Shown here: positions 42,582 to 51,207 of the stretch, piece after piece
How positions within the stretch are numbered: the stretch's first letter is position 1
How the letters are laid out: every line of letters begins with the position of its first letter
Assembly (NCBI RefSeq): GCF_021401085.1
Contig: NZ_JACBFP010000009.1
Span: 62,001 to 126,000, forward strand
Length of the DNA stretch: 64,000 bases
Source: Chryseobacterium sp. R2A-55
Lineage (GTDB): Bacteria; Bacteroidota; Bacteroidia; Flavobacteriales; Weeksellaceae
Reading direction: 5' to 3'
The notes under the pieces: model-generated
What the model saw: the letters and a program-made list of their open reading frames with translations, nothing else
Database searches by the model: none
Told to the model about the DNA's origin: nothing
Position numbers and translations under genes: made by a program

Positions 42582-43639
42582 GGTTTTTTATTTCTTAGAA
42601 AAGCATCCCAGCCTTGAGCGTTTAAGGCGATGAGTTCATTGGTTCCACTTGCCACCAGGAAATTTCCCTGATCCAATTCAACGGCATGACCGATGATCGT
42701 GAAATCAGGATGGTTTTTGATTTTTTCAAAATCATTGGGGGAAATGGTGAAGAGTAGTTCATAATCTTCGCCACCGTTCAGTGCACACATGACGGGGTTC
42801 AGATTGAGTTCTTCAGCAGTGGAAATCGTCAGCGGATCCAATGGAATTCTTTCCTCATAAATCCTGAAACCTACTTTGCTCTGATCGGACAGATGCAGCG
42901 TTTCCGAGGACAAACCATCAGAAACATCGATCATGGAAGTCGGTTGGATGCCCAATTCTTTTAGAATAATTTTGATGTCGGTTCTGGCTTCAGGCTTCAG
43001 TTGTTTTTCCAGAATATAGTCATACCCTTCCATTTCCGGCTGCATATCTGGATTGGCCAGAAAAACGGCATGTTCTCTTTCCAGGATCTGTAATCCGAGA
43101 TAAGCTCCACCCAAATCACCGCTTACCACCAACAGATCGTTGGGTTTTGCACCAGTTCTCCGCACCAAATTCTCGGAATTTTCCAAACCGATTGCGGTAA
43201 TGCTCAGCACCAATCCGGAATTAGAACTCGTGGTATCGCCTCCCACTAAATCTACCTTGTAATGTTTACAAGCCAAAGAAATTCCGGCATAGATTTCCTC
43301 CAAAGCTTCCACCGGAAATCGGTTGGAAACGGCGAGCGAAATCAGAATCTGCGTCGGCACCGCATTCATTGCCGCAATATCGCTCAGATTGACCACCACC
43401 GCTTTATACCCCAGATGTTTTAGCGGGACATATCCCAGGTTGAAATGGACGCCTTCTGCCAAAATATCTGTGGTCACCACTACTTTCTGGTTTTCGGGAT
43501 TGATGACTGCAGCATCGTCGCCAATTGAAATTTCTGTGGATGGATTTTCAAAACTTAAGTTTTCGGTGAGGTGCTTGATCAGTCCAAACTCTCCGTAAGC
43601 GGAAATCGGTGTGAGTTGTGGGGATTTTTCTTCGAGCAT
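42578..43639 (-). CDS. thiL: Thiamine-monophosphate kinase
   Basis: Phosphorylates thiamine monophosphate to the diphosphate, the last step of de novo synthesis. 353 residues of the PurM/ThiL fold. Marks: the N-terminal GEFGLIKHLTENL, ISIGDDAAVINPE near residue 41, TTDILAEGVHFNLGY near 56, LVGGDTTSSNSGLVLSI near 136, MIDVSDGLSSETLHL near 236 and ALNGGEDYELLFTI near 287. Its 3' end overlaps the LpxH-like gene by four bases in convergent orientation. Confidence 0.95.
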   Translation of the reverse strand: MLEEKSPQLTPISAYGEFGLIKHLTENLSFENPSTEISIGDDAAVINPENQKVVVTTDILAEGVHFNLGYVPLKHLGYKAVVVNLSDIAAMNAVPTQILISLAVSNRFPVEALEEIYAGISLACKHYKVDLVGGDTTSSNSGLVLSITAIGLENSENLVRRTGAKPNDLLVVSGDLGGAYLGLQILEREHAVFLANPDMQPEMEGYDYILEKQLKPEARTDIKIILKELGIQPTSMIDVSDGLSSETLHLSDQSKVGFRIYEERIPLDPLTISTAEELNLNPVMCALNGGEDYELLFTISPNDFEKIKNHPDFTIIGHAVELDQGNFLVASGTNELIALNAQGWDAFLRNKKP

Positions 43640-43703
43640 TTTCTGATATGTTATTAAAGGTTGGGATTTGATTTGTTTAGGATTTCAAAGGGTGCCGGAA
43701 TGA

Positions 43704-44243
43704 TTATTCTTCCGTTTTTTCATCGTTATTTTTTCTCCATGTGAAAGTGTTTCTTTTGTAAAAAGGTTCTACATCCTGTGCTTTGAAAGGCAGGTCTTTC
43801 AAATCCTGTTTGGTTAGGAGTTTCGTGTTCTCTGAGCGGAATTCCTGCATGACTTCCACAATGTCGTCAGGAGGTGATGTGGATTTTCTAAGCATCATAT
43901 CGATCCAAACTCCGGTCGCTTCTGCAGTTGCCATGTGTGTTCCGTCTGGTAAATAAAATTTATGGACAAACTGATAGATACTTGCATCTTCAGACATTCC
44001 CGAGATTTCGGCAGAAACATAAACGATTTGATCGGCATAGATTTCCTTAAAAAAAGAAAGTCTTTCATGCAGAATCACCGGTCCGATTCCCCACCGTGAA
44101 AGTTCTTTAAGTCCCATTTTATGGGTATTCATAAAAGCCATCCTGGTTTGTGCACAGTAAGCAATATAGGAAGAATTTGCCAAGTGTTTGTTGGCATCGA
44201 TATCGCTCCAGCGGACTTCGAACTTATGCAGGTATTCAGACAT
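43704..44243 (-). CDS. Hotdog-fold acyl-CoA thioesterase
   Basis: 179 residues from the ATG at 44243 (MSEYLHKFEVRWSDIDANKH), where the 4HBT-type domain begins; a longer frame to 44372 crosses the divergent promoter region and is rejected. The active-site pattern RWSDIDANKHLANSSYIAYC is visible near residue 10, followed by the long hotdog helix. Members hydrolyse acyl-CoA or acyl-ACP thioesters (YbgC/FadM type); the substrate is not evident. It is divergent from the flavoprotein gene. Confidence 0.88.
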   Translation of the reverse strand: MSEYLHKFEVRWSDIDANKHLANSSYIAYCAQTRMAFMNTHKMGLKELSRWGIGPVILHERLSFFKEIYADQIVYVSAEISGMSEDASIYQFVHKFYLPDGTHMATAEATGVWIDMMLRKSTSPPDDIVEVMQEFRSENTKLLTKQDLKDLPFKAQDVEPFYKRNTFTWRKNNDEKTEE

Positions 44244-44287
44244 TTTTTGATTAAAATTACAAGTTAAGGGACGTTTATTTCCGGGTT

Positions 44288-44295
44288 CAAAATTA
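44288..44295 (-). promoter_or_regulatory. -7 box of the thioesterase gene (minus-strand TAATTTTG)
   Basis: The plus strand reads CAAAATTA. Exact TAnnTTTG match 45 bases before the start codon at 44243. Confidence 0.55.
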
Positions 44296-44322
44296 CGGAT
44301 TAAAGGTGGTTTGGAAAAATCG

Positions 44323-44330
44323 TATTTTTG
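44323..44330 (+). promoter_or_regulatory. -7 box TATTTTTG of the flavoprotein gene
   Basis: Exact TAnnTTTG match 54 bases before the ATG at 44384, back to back with the thioesterase promoter. Confidence 0.55.
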
Positions 44331-44383
44331 TGCGGTCGTTATCAGCGTTGTGGACGCTATAAACGCTGACAATGCTGCATACT

Positions 44384-45598
44384 ATGAAAAAAAAACAAAT
44401 CATCATCATCGGAGGTGGAGCGGCAGGATTTTTCTGTGCCGCAAATCTCGATGAATCTCTTTTTGAAGTTACTATTTTAGAACAGAATTCCGATGTTTTG
44501 CAAAAAGTGAAAATTTCCGGAGGCGGAAGATGCAACGTAACTCATGCGTGTTTCGACCCAAAAGAACTGACCGAATTTTATCCAAGAGGAAACAGGGAAT
44601 TGCTCAGCGTTTTCCATAAGTTTCAGCCGGGAGATACGATGGAGTGGTTTCACCAAAGAAATGTAGCTTTAAAAATAGAGAATGACAACCGTGTTTTTCC
44701 GGAAAGCAATTCCTCGCAAACAATTATCAATACTTTGGTGAGCGAGGTTTCCCGAAAAAATTTCAAAGTCCAGACTCAATCCGTAGTTTTAGAAATTAGG
44801 AGGGTAGAAAATCAGTATCTGGTAAGAACCAATGCAGAGGTTTACTTTGCAGATTATGTGGTTTACGCTACCGGAAGTTCACCTAAATCTCTAAAGCTCA
44901 TCCAGAATCTCGGACATCAAATCGTGGAAGCTGTTCCGTCGCTTTTTACCTTCAACATTAAAAATGAGACCTTAAAAGATTTGATGGGGACAAGTTTTGC
45001 CAATGCGGAAGTTTCTATTCCAAAGTTGAAGACGGTGGAATCCGGTCCCATGCTGATTACGCATTGGGGACTTTCGGGACCGGCCATCTTAAAAATTTCT
45101 GCGTGGAAAGCCAGAGAGCTCGCAGCTTCGAAATACCAGTTTGAAATCTTGGTGAATTTTTTGGGAATAGACCTTGAAACAGCCGGAGAAATCTTCAAGA
45201 AATTCAGACAAAATCATCCAAAGAAAACCATCGGAAGTTCGAAGGTTTTTGAAATCACTTCCAGGTTTTGGCACCGGATTTTGTGGCTTTCAAAAGTGGA
45301 TCTTGAAAAAAACATCTCGAATATTTCAACCAAAGAACTTGACCGGATTTTAACCCATCTTTGCGGAAATTTGATGAAAGTTTCAGGAAAATCAACATAT
45401 AAGGATGAGTTCGTAACAGCAGGTGGAGTGGATCTAAAGGAAATCAATTTTAAAAACATGTCCTCTAAGATTTTGCAAAACTTCTATTTAGCTGGCGAAG
45501 TTTTAAATATTGATGCAGTAACTGGTGGATTCAATTTTCAGGCATGTTGGAGTGAAACGTGGTTGATTGCCCAGGATTTGAACTCGAAAAATTCTTAA
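44384..45598 (+). CDS. BaiN/HI0933-family NAD(P)/FAD-dependent oxidoreductase
   Basis: 404 residues from the ATG at 44384 (MKKKQIIIIGGGAAGFFCAA), with the Rossmann GxGxxG FAD site at the N-terminus. Family marks are VKISGGGRCNVTHACFDP near residue 43, a second FAD-contact region VVYATGSSPKSLKLI near 161, and the C-terminal AGEVLNIDAVTGGFNFQACW near 372. Enzymes of the family reduce varied substrates (BaiN acts on bile acids); the physiological substrate here is unknown. The longer start at 44372 adds four residues. Confidence 0.88.
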   Translation: MKKKQIIIIGGGAAGFFCAANLDESLFEVTILEQNSDVLQKVKISGGGRCNVTHACFDPKELTEFYPRGNRELLSVFHKFQPGDTMEWFHQRNVALKIENDNRVFPESNSSQTIINTLVSEVSRKNFKVQTQSVVLEIRRVENQYLVRTNAEVYFADYVVYATGSSPKSLKLIQNLGHQIVEAVPSLFTFNIKNETLKDLMGTSFANAEVSIPKLKTVESGPMLITHWGLSGPAILKISAWKARELAASKYQFEILVNFLGIDLETAGEIFKKFRQNHPKKTIGSSKVFEITSRFWHRILWLSKVDLEKNISNISTKELDRILTHLCGNLMKVSGKSTYKDEFVTAGGVDLKEINFKNMSSKILQNFYLAGEVLNIDAVTGGFNFQACWSETWLIAQDLNSKNS

Positions 45599-45660
45599 AA
45601 GGTTTCAAAAGCGCTCTCCTAACCATTAATTTTATTAAATTTGACAAAATTATTCTCAAA

Positions 45661-45984
45661 ATGAAAAACCCCCGTGCTATAATTGCTTTGTCGCTATTGG
45701 TTTTTGCAACTTCCTGCCAAACCCGTGTAGTGGATAAATTGAAACCGATGCAGAAAAATTCTCTGGAACTTTACCAAAAATACACCATTACCACCAATGA
45801 ACCTAAATTGGTGAAAATGGAAGTTTTAAAAGTGGATGATGATAAGATTTATGGCAAAACAAGCAACGGACAAGAAGTAAATATCAATAAAAGTGACGTG
45901 CGAACCATCAAGAAAACCGATTGGATTTCTTCCATCGCAATAGGAGCGGCTGCAATTTTGGCTGTGATTTTTGTGCCGATTTAA
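45661..45984 (+). CDS. Small lipoprotein of unknown function
   Basis: 107 residues from the ATG at 45661 (MKNPRAIIALSLLVFATSCQ), with lipobox ATSC (Cys19). A mid region KMEVLKVDDDKIYGKTSNGQ, rich in beta strands, and a C-terminal hydrophobic helix (ISSIAIGAAAILAVIFVPI) follow. The combination of lipid anchor and C-terminal transmembrane helix is common for small Flavobacteriia envelope proteins. The family is not named to me. It starts 62 bases after the flavoprotein gene and may be cotranscribed. Confidence 0.7.
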   Translation: MKNPRAIIALSLLVFATSCQTRVVDKLKPMQKNSLELYQKYTITTNEPKLVKMEVLKVDDDKIYGKTSNGQEVNINKSDVRTIKKTDWISSIAIGAAAILAVIFVPI

Positions 45985-46003
45985 ATCATAGAAAAATAAT
46001 GAG

Positions 46004-46038
46004 AAAAGGAATCAACTTATCGCTGATTCCTTTTTTTT
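46004..46038. terminator. Bidirectional terminator after the small lipoprotein gene
   Basis: AAAAGGAATCA pairs with TGATTCCTTTT around a nine-base loop, then a T-run. It abuts the stop codon of the convergent antiporter gene (46037) and could end both transcripts. Confidence 0.8.
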
Positions 46039-48172
46039 ATTTGAAAATTCTGCTCACTATATTCCCGATTTCCATGAAATCATCCATATTCCCGATTGCT
46101 CGCGTTTGCTTTTTGTATGCATTTTCGCGGGTTTGGTTCGGGAATATCAGCAGGTAATTTCGGTTCCTGAAATGCTGGTTCAGGTAATTCGGGACATGCT
46201 GCATTTCTGGCAGATAAGACTGCATTTCCCTGGTGGCCATGAACAGGATGAGTCCATCGTCATCCTTCATTTTCTCAAAAATTTTGCGGATTTCTGTCCA
46301 GTTGTTGAAGATGATGACCGACGAATCAATATTCACCTTTTTTCGGATATTTTCGATTACTTTGATGGTGTCTTCACTTCCATAAAACTCAATTTTTGAT
46401 CCGGAATTTCGTGCAAGGTTCCAAACCTTCAGCAAAGAATGAAAGAATCCACTTTCCAGATGTGCGTTCGCCGCGAAAATCACCACATATTTTTGGATGG
46501 TGGAAACCGGCTGTACCGAATGATAAACCAACACATTTGCCGGCTGGTTATTGAGATATCCGCTGTAGAGATTATAGACAAAAGTGGGCGAAAAACCTTT
46601 TTCAGAATCCACGCCAATGATCAGATCCGAGACGGAATTCACCTTGACCTCATTATTCATCCCATTGATGATATCTGCGTCATACCGAATCAAAGGCTTA
46701 ATTTCTAGGTCTGCAGAAGCACCGATGCTTTGAGCTGAATGAAGGAGTTTTTCCGCATTTTTCTTTGAAGATTCATTTTTTTCTTCACTGATGATATTCA
46801 GGGCGTAAATTTTCCCACGATTGTTTTTCGATTTGATCATCAGTGCAAGATTGGCCATTGGTTCCACGGTACTCAGATGGTTCAAGGCGAGCAAAATATT
46901 CTCGTCGTCAGGATCGGTATCCGTAATGGTATTTTCATTTTCTGCTTTCACGAGTTGGTGTGCGTTTTTCTGCGTCACAAAAGAGGAAACGGTGCATGAG
47001 ACCAAAATCAGCAGAATACTTCCGTTCAGCACGCTTTCATCCAATAAACGGATGGGTTCTCCGGAATCGGTTTCGCCCAAAATAATGTTGTAACCCACCA
47101 TTACGATGGCTAAAGTTGCTGCCGCGTGTGAAGCACTTAATCCGAAAATAATTCCCCCCTGTTCTTTCGTGAGTTTGAAGGTTTTCTGGGTAGCAACTGC
47201 CGCAAAATATTTCGTGGAAATGCCGATAACCGTCATTAACAATGCGACTTCAATGGTTTTTATATCGTTTAGAAATACTGAAAAATCGATGATCATTCCT
47301 ACGCTGATCAGGAAGAAGGGGATAAAGATGGCGTTTCCCACAAATTCAACCCGATTCATCAAAGCGGAAGTGTGTGGAATAAGCTTGTTTAAAGCAAGTC
47401 CGGCAAAGAACGCTCCGATAATTGGTTCCACACCGCCCAATTCCGCGAGCAGTGCCGCCAGATAAATCATCACCAAAACGAAGATATATTGCGAAATACT
47501 GTCACTGATTTTTTTGAAAAACCACCGCCCAATAATCGGAAAGCCAAACAGAACCACCGCCGAAAAAATAATCATCGAGATCGATATTTTCGTCCAGAAA
47601 GCTGCGTTCACCTCGCCTTGAGTTATACCCACACAAATCGCCAAAACCAAGAGCGCCAGAATATCGGTGATCATTGTTCCACCCACGGCAATATTCACCG
47701 GAAGGGTTTTTTGAATGCCTAGTTTACTGACAATCGGATAAGAAATTAAGGTATGAGATGAAAAAATACTGGCAAAAACAATGGCCGTCAGCCACGAGAA
47801 ATTAAACAGAAAATGGGCGCCCAATATTCCCAAAATGAAAGGAATTGAGAAAGTATACAGTCCAAAAGTGATGCTTTTCCACTTGTTTTTCTTGAATTCG
47901 TTCAGATCGATTTCCAAGCCTGCCAAAAACATGATGTACAGCAAACCTGTAGTTCCGGTGACCACGATGCTCGCATCTCTTGCAAGGACGTTGAATCCGT
48001 TCGGACCCACGATTGCACCCGCGATGATCAGTCCCAAAAGGTGGGGAACTTTAATTTTGTTCAATAAAATAGGGGCGAAAAGAATGATGATCAAAACCAC
48101 CAGAAATTTCAAAACCGGATCTTCCAGCGGGAGAGTGAGGGTTGAAAAATTTAAGCTTAAAATGCTGAGCAT
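46037..48172 (-). CDS. CPA2-family cation:proton antiporter with cytosolic USP-like domain
   Basis: 711 residues. The first 400 form 11-13 membrane helices of the monovalent cation:proton antiporter-2 fold, with signature stretches LLGLIIAGAIVGPNGFNVLA near residue 47, YIMFLAGLEIDLNEFKKNKW near 75 and EPIIGAFFAGLALNKLIPH near 250. The C-terminal 300 residues are soluble and look like paired universal-stress-like nucleotide-binding domains (SDLIIGVDSEKGFSPTFVYN). Na+ or K+ specificity cannot be seen. It begins three bases after the lipoprotein gene at 48176, so translation is probably coupled. Confidence 0.88.
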   Translation of the reverse strand: MLSILSLNFSTLTLPLEDPVLKFLVVLIIILFAPILLNKIKVPHLLGLIIAGAIVGPNGFNVLARDASIVVTGTTGLLYIMFLAGLEIDLNEFKKNKWKSITFGLYTFSIPFILGILGAHFLFNFSWLTAIVFASIFSSHTLISYPIVSKLGIQKTLPVNIAVGGTMITDILALLVLAICVGITQGEVNAAFWTKISISMIIFSAVVLFGFPIIGRWFFKKISDSISQYIFVLVMIYLAALLAELGGVEPIIGAFFAGLALNKLIPHTSALMNRVEFVGNAIFIPFFLISVGMIIDFSVFLNDIKTIEVALLMTVIGISTKYFAAVATQKTFKLTKEQGGIIFGLSASHAAATLAIVMVGYNIILGETDSGEPIRLLDESVLNGSILLILVSCTVSSFVTQKNAHQLVKAENENTITDTDPDDENILLALNHLSTVEPMANLALMIKSKNNRGKIYALNIISEEKNESSKKNAEKLLHSAQSIGASADLEIKPLIRYDADIINGMNNEVKVNSVSDLIIGVDSEKGFSPTFVYNLYSGYLNNQPANVLVYHSVQPVSTIQKYVVIFAANAHLESGFFHSLLKVWNLARNSGSKIEFYGSEDTIKVIENIRKKVNIDSSVIIFNNWTEIRKIFEKMKDDDGLILFMATREMQSYLPEMQHVPNYLNQHFRNRNYLLIFPNQTRENAYKKQTRAIGNMDDFMEIGNIVSRIFK

Positions 48173-48175
48173 GTT

Positions 48176-48745
48176 CTAGTTTTTAGATTTATCCAGATCG
48201 ATGGAAAAACGGGAAGTACAGTTATTGTCACCAATGACGTCCCGGATTCCACGGATTTTGGTGTCTTTTAAATCATTTAAAAGTATGTTCACATAGGTTT
48301 TTTTTGCAGCGGTGGAATCGCTTTGGTAAGAAAGCCGGATTTCTGAACCGTTGTAACTGCCGGTGTAAACTCTGATGTTTCCTGCTTTATTGGTAACTTT
48401 TGCCGAAATTTTTTGTCCATTCTCGGTGAATTCCCAATTGTCATTTCTGATGTCGCCTATCATATTTTCGGGGCAGTTGGAATCAGTGCAGATCATTTTT
48501 CCGGACCATTTTCCCAAAAGGTTTTCCGGAAGTGGAATTGCCTGAAGGGTGTCCTTTTTGGCATAAAGGCTATCACGCATTTCTAAAAGATTTTGATAAT
48601 CAGCTTGTTTCAGCGCAAATTCTTTTTCTTTTTCCAGAAGTTTCTGTTCGCGGATTTTAAGCTCTTCATTTTTTTCTTTGAAGTTGCAGGAAGTCCAACT
48701 CAGCACAGCAATAAGTAGAAAACCGTATTTCAGCATTATTTTCAT
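48176..48745 (-). CDS. Lipoprotein of unknown function
   Basis: 189 residues from the ATG at 48745 (MKIMLKYGFLLIAVLSWTSC), with lipobox WTSC ending the leader. Residues 22-55 are a charged coiled-coil-like helix (LKIREQKLLEKEKEFALKQA). Residues 75-180 form a beta-rich domain that starts LLGKWSGKMICTDSNCPENM and looks like a small barrel with two Cys. I recognise no named family. The start at 48787 would put the leader out of place and is rejected. It ends three bases before the antiporter start. Confidence 0.7.
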   Translation of the reverse strand: MKIMLKYGFLLIAVLSWTSCNFKEKNEELKIREQKLLEKEKEFALKQADYQNLLEMRDSLYAKKDTLQAIPLPENLLGKWSGKMICTDSNCPENMIGDIRNDNWEFTENGQKISAKVTNKAGNIRVYTGSYNGSEIRLSYQSDSTAAKKTYVNILLNDLKDTKIRGIRDVIGDNNCTSRFSIDLDKSKN

Positions 48746-48836
48746 AGATTTGGTTTGACAGTTTTTAAAAATACCAAAAAAAGCCAAGACTAAAAAATCC
48801 TGACTTTAATTACTGCTTTTCTCATCATGCGATTGA

Positions 48837-49487
48837 TTATCTCAGTTTCGCGATCACATCCAGTCCTCCCGTGGTTTTATCTCCAATTTTGCAGGTTATT
48901 TCCGTATTTAACGGGAGAAAAACGTCCATTCTGGAACCAAATTTTATGAACCCGAATTCGTGTCCCGCTTTCGCCGGATCGCCTTCATTGCAATAGAAAA
49001 CGATTCTTCTGGCAACATATCCCGCAATTTGGCGGAAAACGACTTTGTGATTGTTGAACCCTTCTACGGCAACGGTGGTACGTTCATTTTCGGTAGAGGA
49101 TTTTTCATGCCAAGCCACCAAATATCTTCCCGGATGGTATTTTTTGTACACCACTTTTCCGGAAACCGGATACCTGCAAATATGGACGTTTAATGGCGAC
49201 ATGAAAATAGAAATCTGGATGGCTTTTGCCTTTAAAAACTCATCTTCGTCCACTTCCTTGATCATCACCACTTTACCATCAACCGGTGCAATGACGTTTT
49301 CTTCTGTATCCAGAATATTTCTTTCGGGAACCCGGAAAAACCAGAAAACCAGTCCATATATGACCAAGATTGGGATCAGGAGCAAAATGGCCCAAAATTT
49401 TAGAAAATAAATTGAAAGTGCCGCGATGACGATGAATAATAACGTGGCGACGGTGATGGTTCCTTTTGATTCTTTATGAAGTTTCAT
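48837..49487 (-). CDS. psd: Phosphatidylserine decarboxylase family protein
   Basis: Makes phosphatidylethanolamine from phosphatidylserine. 216 residues, the short form. An N-terminal pair of membrane helices (residues 8-50, containing LLFIVIAALSIYFLKFW) anchors it. The decarboxylase domain holds VIAPVDGKVVMIKEVDE near residue 65, ISIFMSPLNVHICRYPV near 90, and the self-cleavage site Gly-Ser in FIKFGSRMDVFLP near 184, which generates the pyruvoyl cofactor. It follows cdsA and precedes a lipoprotein gene on the same strand. Confidence 0.93.
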   Translation of the reverse strand: MKLHKESKGTITVATLLFIVIAALSIYFLKFWAILLLIPILVIYGLVFWFFRVPERNILDTEENVIAPVDGKVVMIKEVDEDEFLKAKAIQISIFMSPLNVHICRYPVSGKVVYKKYHPGRYLVAWHEKSSTENERTTVAVEGFNNHKVVFRQIAGYVARRIVFYCNEGDPAKAGHEFGFIKFGSRMDVFLPLNTEITCKIGDKTTGGLDVIAKLR

Positions 49488-49509
49488 TTGATAGCTTTTG
49501 GCTACTGGC

Positions 49510-49527
49510 TCCCGATAGCGATCGGGA
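49510..49527. repeat. Short palindrome between cdsA and psd
   Basis: TCCCGAT-AGCG-ATCGGGA, a perfect seven-base-pair stem with four-base loop, in the 88-base gap between the two lipid genes. Similar CCCGATAGCxATCGGG palindromes are common dispersed intergenic elements in Flavobacteriia. No T-run follows on either strand, so it is not a simple terminator. Confidence 0.5.
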
Positions 49528-49575
49528 TGGCGAATAGCAGATTTAAGTTTTTAAATTGAAATTAAAATTCAGTTT

Positions 49576-50451
49576 TCAGATTAATTTTTCTAAAATAAAG
49601 TACAAATATACGACCGGAACACAGATTATAAAACTGTCCAGCCGATCCAGAATTCCGCCGTGACCGGGAATGATGTTTCCGGAGTCTTTCACTGCGAAAG
49701 TTCTTTTCAGCTGACTCTCTACCAAATCTCCGAGCGGCGCGAAAACAGCAACCAAAAAACCGACAGCCATCCAGTTTCCTCTTAAATCTGGATGGAATTT
49801 TTCAATGAAAAATCCCAGAATGATGGTCAATATTACGCCTCCGGCAAATCCTTCCCAGGTTTTCTTGGGTGAAATTTTTGGGGCCATTTTATGTTTTCCG
49901 AAAAACTTTCCGGTGAAATACGCAAAAGTGTCGCTGCTCCAAATCAGGATGAACAGGAAAAACACTTCTAAACTAAAGGTTCCTTCCATCGCTGAAAATT
50001 TGGGCAAACCTAAAGCAAATCCGAACGGCAGTGCAGTGTAAATCACTGTGAAAATCAATTTCCCGTTATCATAATAAAGTTCCTTGGAAAATTTAAATAA
50101 AGTAACCACGGCAATCACGACCAGTGAAAGTGCCAGAATTTCCGAGAGGTTAAAGTCAAAATAAAAACCGTGTTTGAAAAATCTTGTTGAAAATCGCCAG
50201 AAAACCACTGCAATCAGTGGAAAAACCACATATTTTTCCCAGCTTTTGGGGTCGAATTTCATCATCTTCACACATTCCCATGCTCCCACGAAAAGGAAAA
50301 AAGTGATCAATCCATAATAGAGTTGATGCTGCTGAACGAGGTTTGGGGCTATTTTCCCCAGCAATTCCGAGCCAATCGGAGTAGTGCAGAATATGACCAC
50401 GAACCCATAAAGCAGTCCGCCAAGTAATCGTTGAATTAGATTTCGATCCAA
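49576..50451 (-). CDS. cdsA: Phosphatidate cytidylyltransferase
   Basis: Makes CDP-diacylglycerol, the branch point of phospholipid synthesis. 291 residues with about eight membrane helices. The family signature is complete near residue 243: SQLKRTFAVKDSGNIIPGHG followed by GILDRLDS. The upstream SDTFAYFTGKFFGKHKMAPK and ISPKKTWEGFAGG are also typical. It lies between the LUD gene and psd, forming a phospholipid pair with psd. Confidence 0.97.
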   Translation of the reverse strand: MDRNLIQRLLGGLLYGFVVIFCTTPIGSELLGKIAPNLVQQHQLYYGLITFFLFVGAWECVKMMKFDPKSWEKYVVFPLIAVVFWRFSTRFFKHGFYFDFNLSEILALSLVVIAVVTLFKFSKELYYDNGKLIFTVIYTALPFGFALGLPKFSAMEGTFSLEVFFLFILIWSSDTFAYFTGKFFGKHKMAPKISPKKTWEGFAGGVILTIILGFFIEKFHPDLRGNWMAVGFLVAVFAPLGDLVESQLKRTFAVKDSGNIIPGHGGILDRLDSFIICVPVVYLYFILEKLI

Positions 50452-50492
50452 AATTTTGTAATTAATGGGAAAATTAAATAACTTCTAAGAAG

Positions 50493-51074
50493 TTAATCTT
50501 CGAGCAAAAGTAAGAAAAGTTTTGTATTGTCCTTGTTCGGCGTATCCAATTTGGAATTGCTTCCGCTGATGGAGGTGAGGTTTTTGATGTTTCCGTTTCT
50601 TTTGATTTTAGCCATCGCGTCGTTCAGGTTGGTGACAATTTGGGAAACATTCGCCATGATGATGATCTTTTCCGGCAGTCTGGAAGAATGGTAATGCAGG
50701 ATATTGTTGTGAGAAAGCATGATTCTGCCGTCATAGGCAATCAGGTATTCGCAGGTGATGAAGGCGCAATCATTGAAAAGTTCAAGTTCTGTGGTGTAGG
50801 GAACTTTCACCACATCCAGAAAGTTTTTCAGTTCGTGATCCCAGCAGAAAACCGATTTCACATCTTCAATCTTCAGAATATGATTCAGGGTTTGAAGCGC
50901 TTCCGCTTCGTCTGCGCAATAATTGAAGAATCCTCCGGAATGCGTGAACAGCTGTGCAAACTTATAATCCAAATCAGCATTTTTCAGCTGATCTCCAAGT
51001 TTGATCACATCCTGGTTTTCGTCTTCTTCCGGTTGATTTAAAATTTTACCGACAATTTTTTTAAATAAACTCAA
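50493..51074 (-). CDS. LUD-domain (LutC/YkgG-like) protein
   Basis: 193 residues, soluble. It resembles LUD-domain proteins related to LutC of the lactate-utilisation complex: FNYCADEAEALQTLNHILKI near residue 50, ELFNDCAFITCEYLIAYDGR near 97, and PEKIIIMANVSQIVTNLNDA near 133. No iron-sulfur motif or lutA/lutB partner is present. It lies between ftsH and cdsA on the same strand, a conserved neighbourhood in Flavobacteriia, so a role other than lactate oxidation is likely. Family confidence is fair; function is unknown. Confidence 0.7.
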   Translation of the reverse strand: MSLFKKIVGKILNQPEEDENQDVIKLGDQLKNADLDYKFAQLFTHSGGFFNYCADEAEALQTLNHILKIEDVKSVFCWDHELKNFLDVVKVPYTTELELFNDCAFITCEYLIAYDGRIMLSHNNILHYHSSRLPEKIIIMANVSQIVTNLNDAMAKIKRNGNIKNLTSISGSNSKLDTPNKDNTKLFLLLLED

Positions 51075-51207
51075 TTTTTGCGGTTTATGCGAATGTTAAT
51101 ACAAAAATAGAAAATATTTGTTTACGGAGTGAAATTAACAAAAAAAACCTGACTATTTGCACTTCTGGTTAATTAGGATGCAAATAGTCAAGTTCTAAAT
51201 ATTTTGA

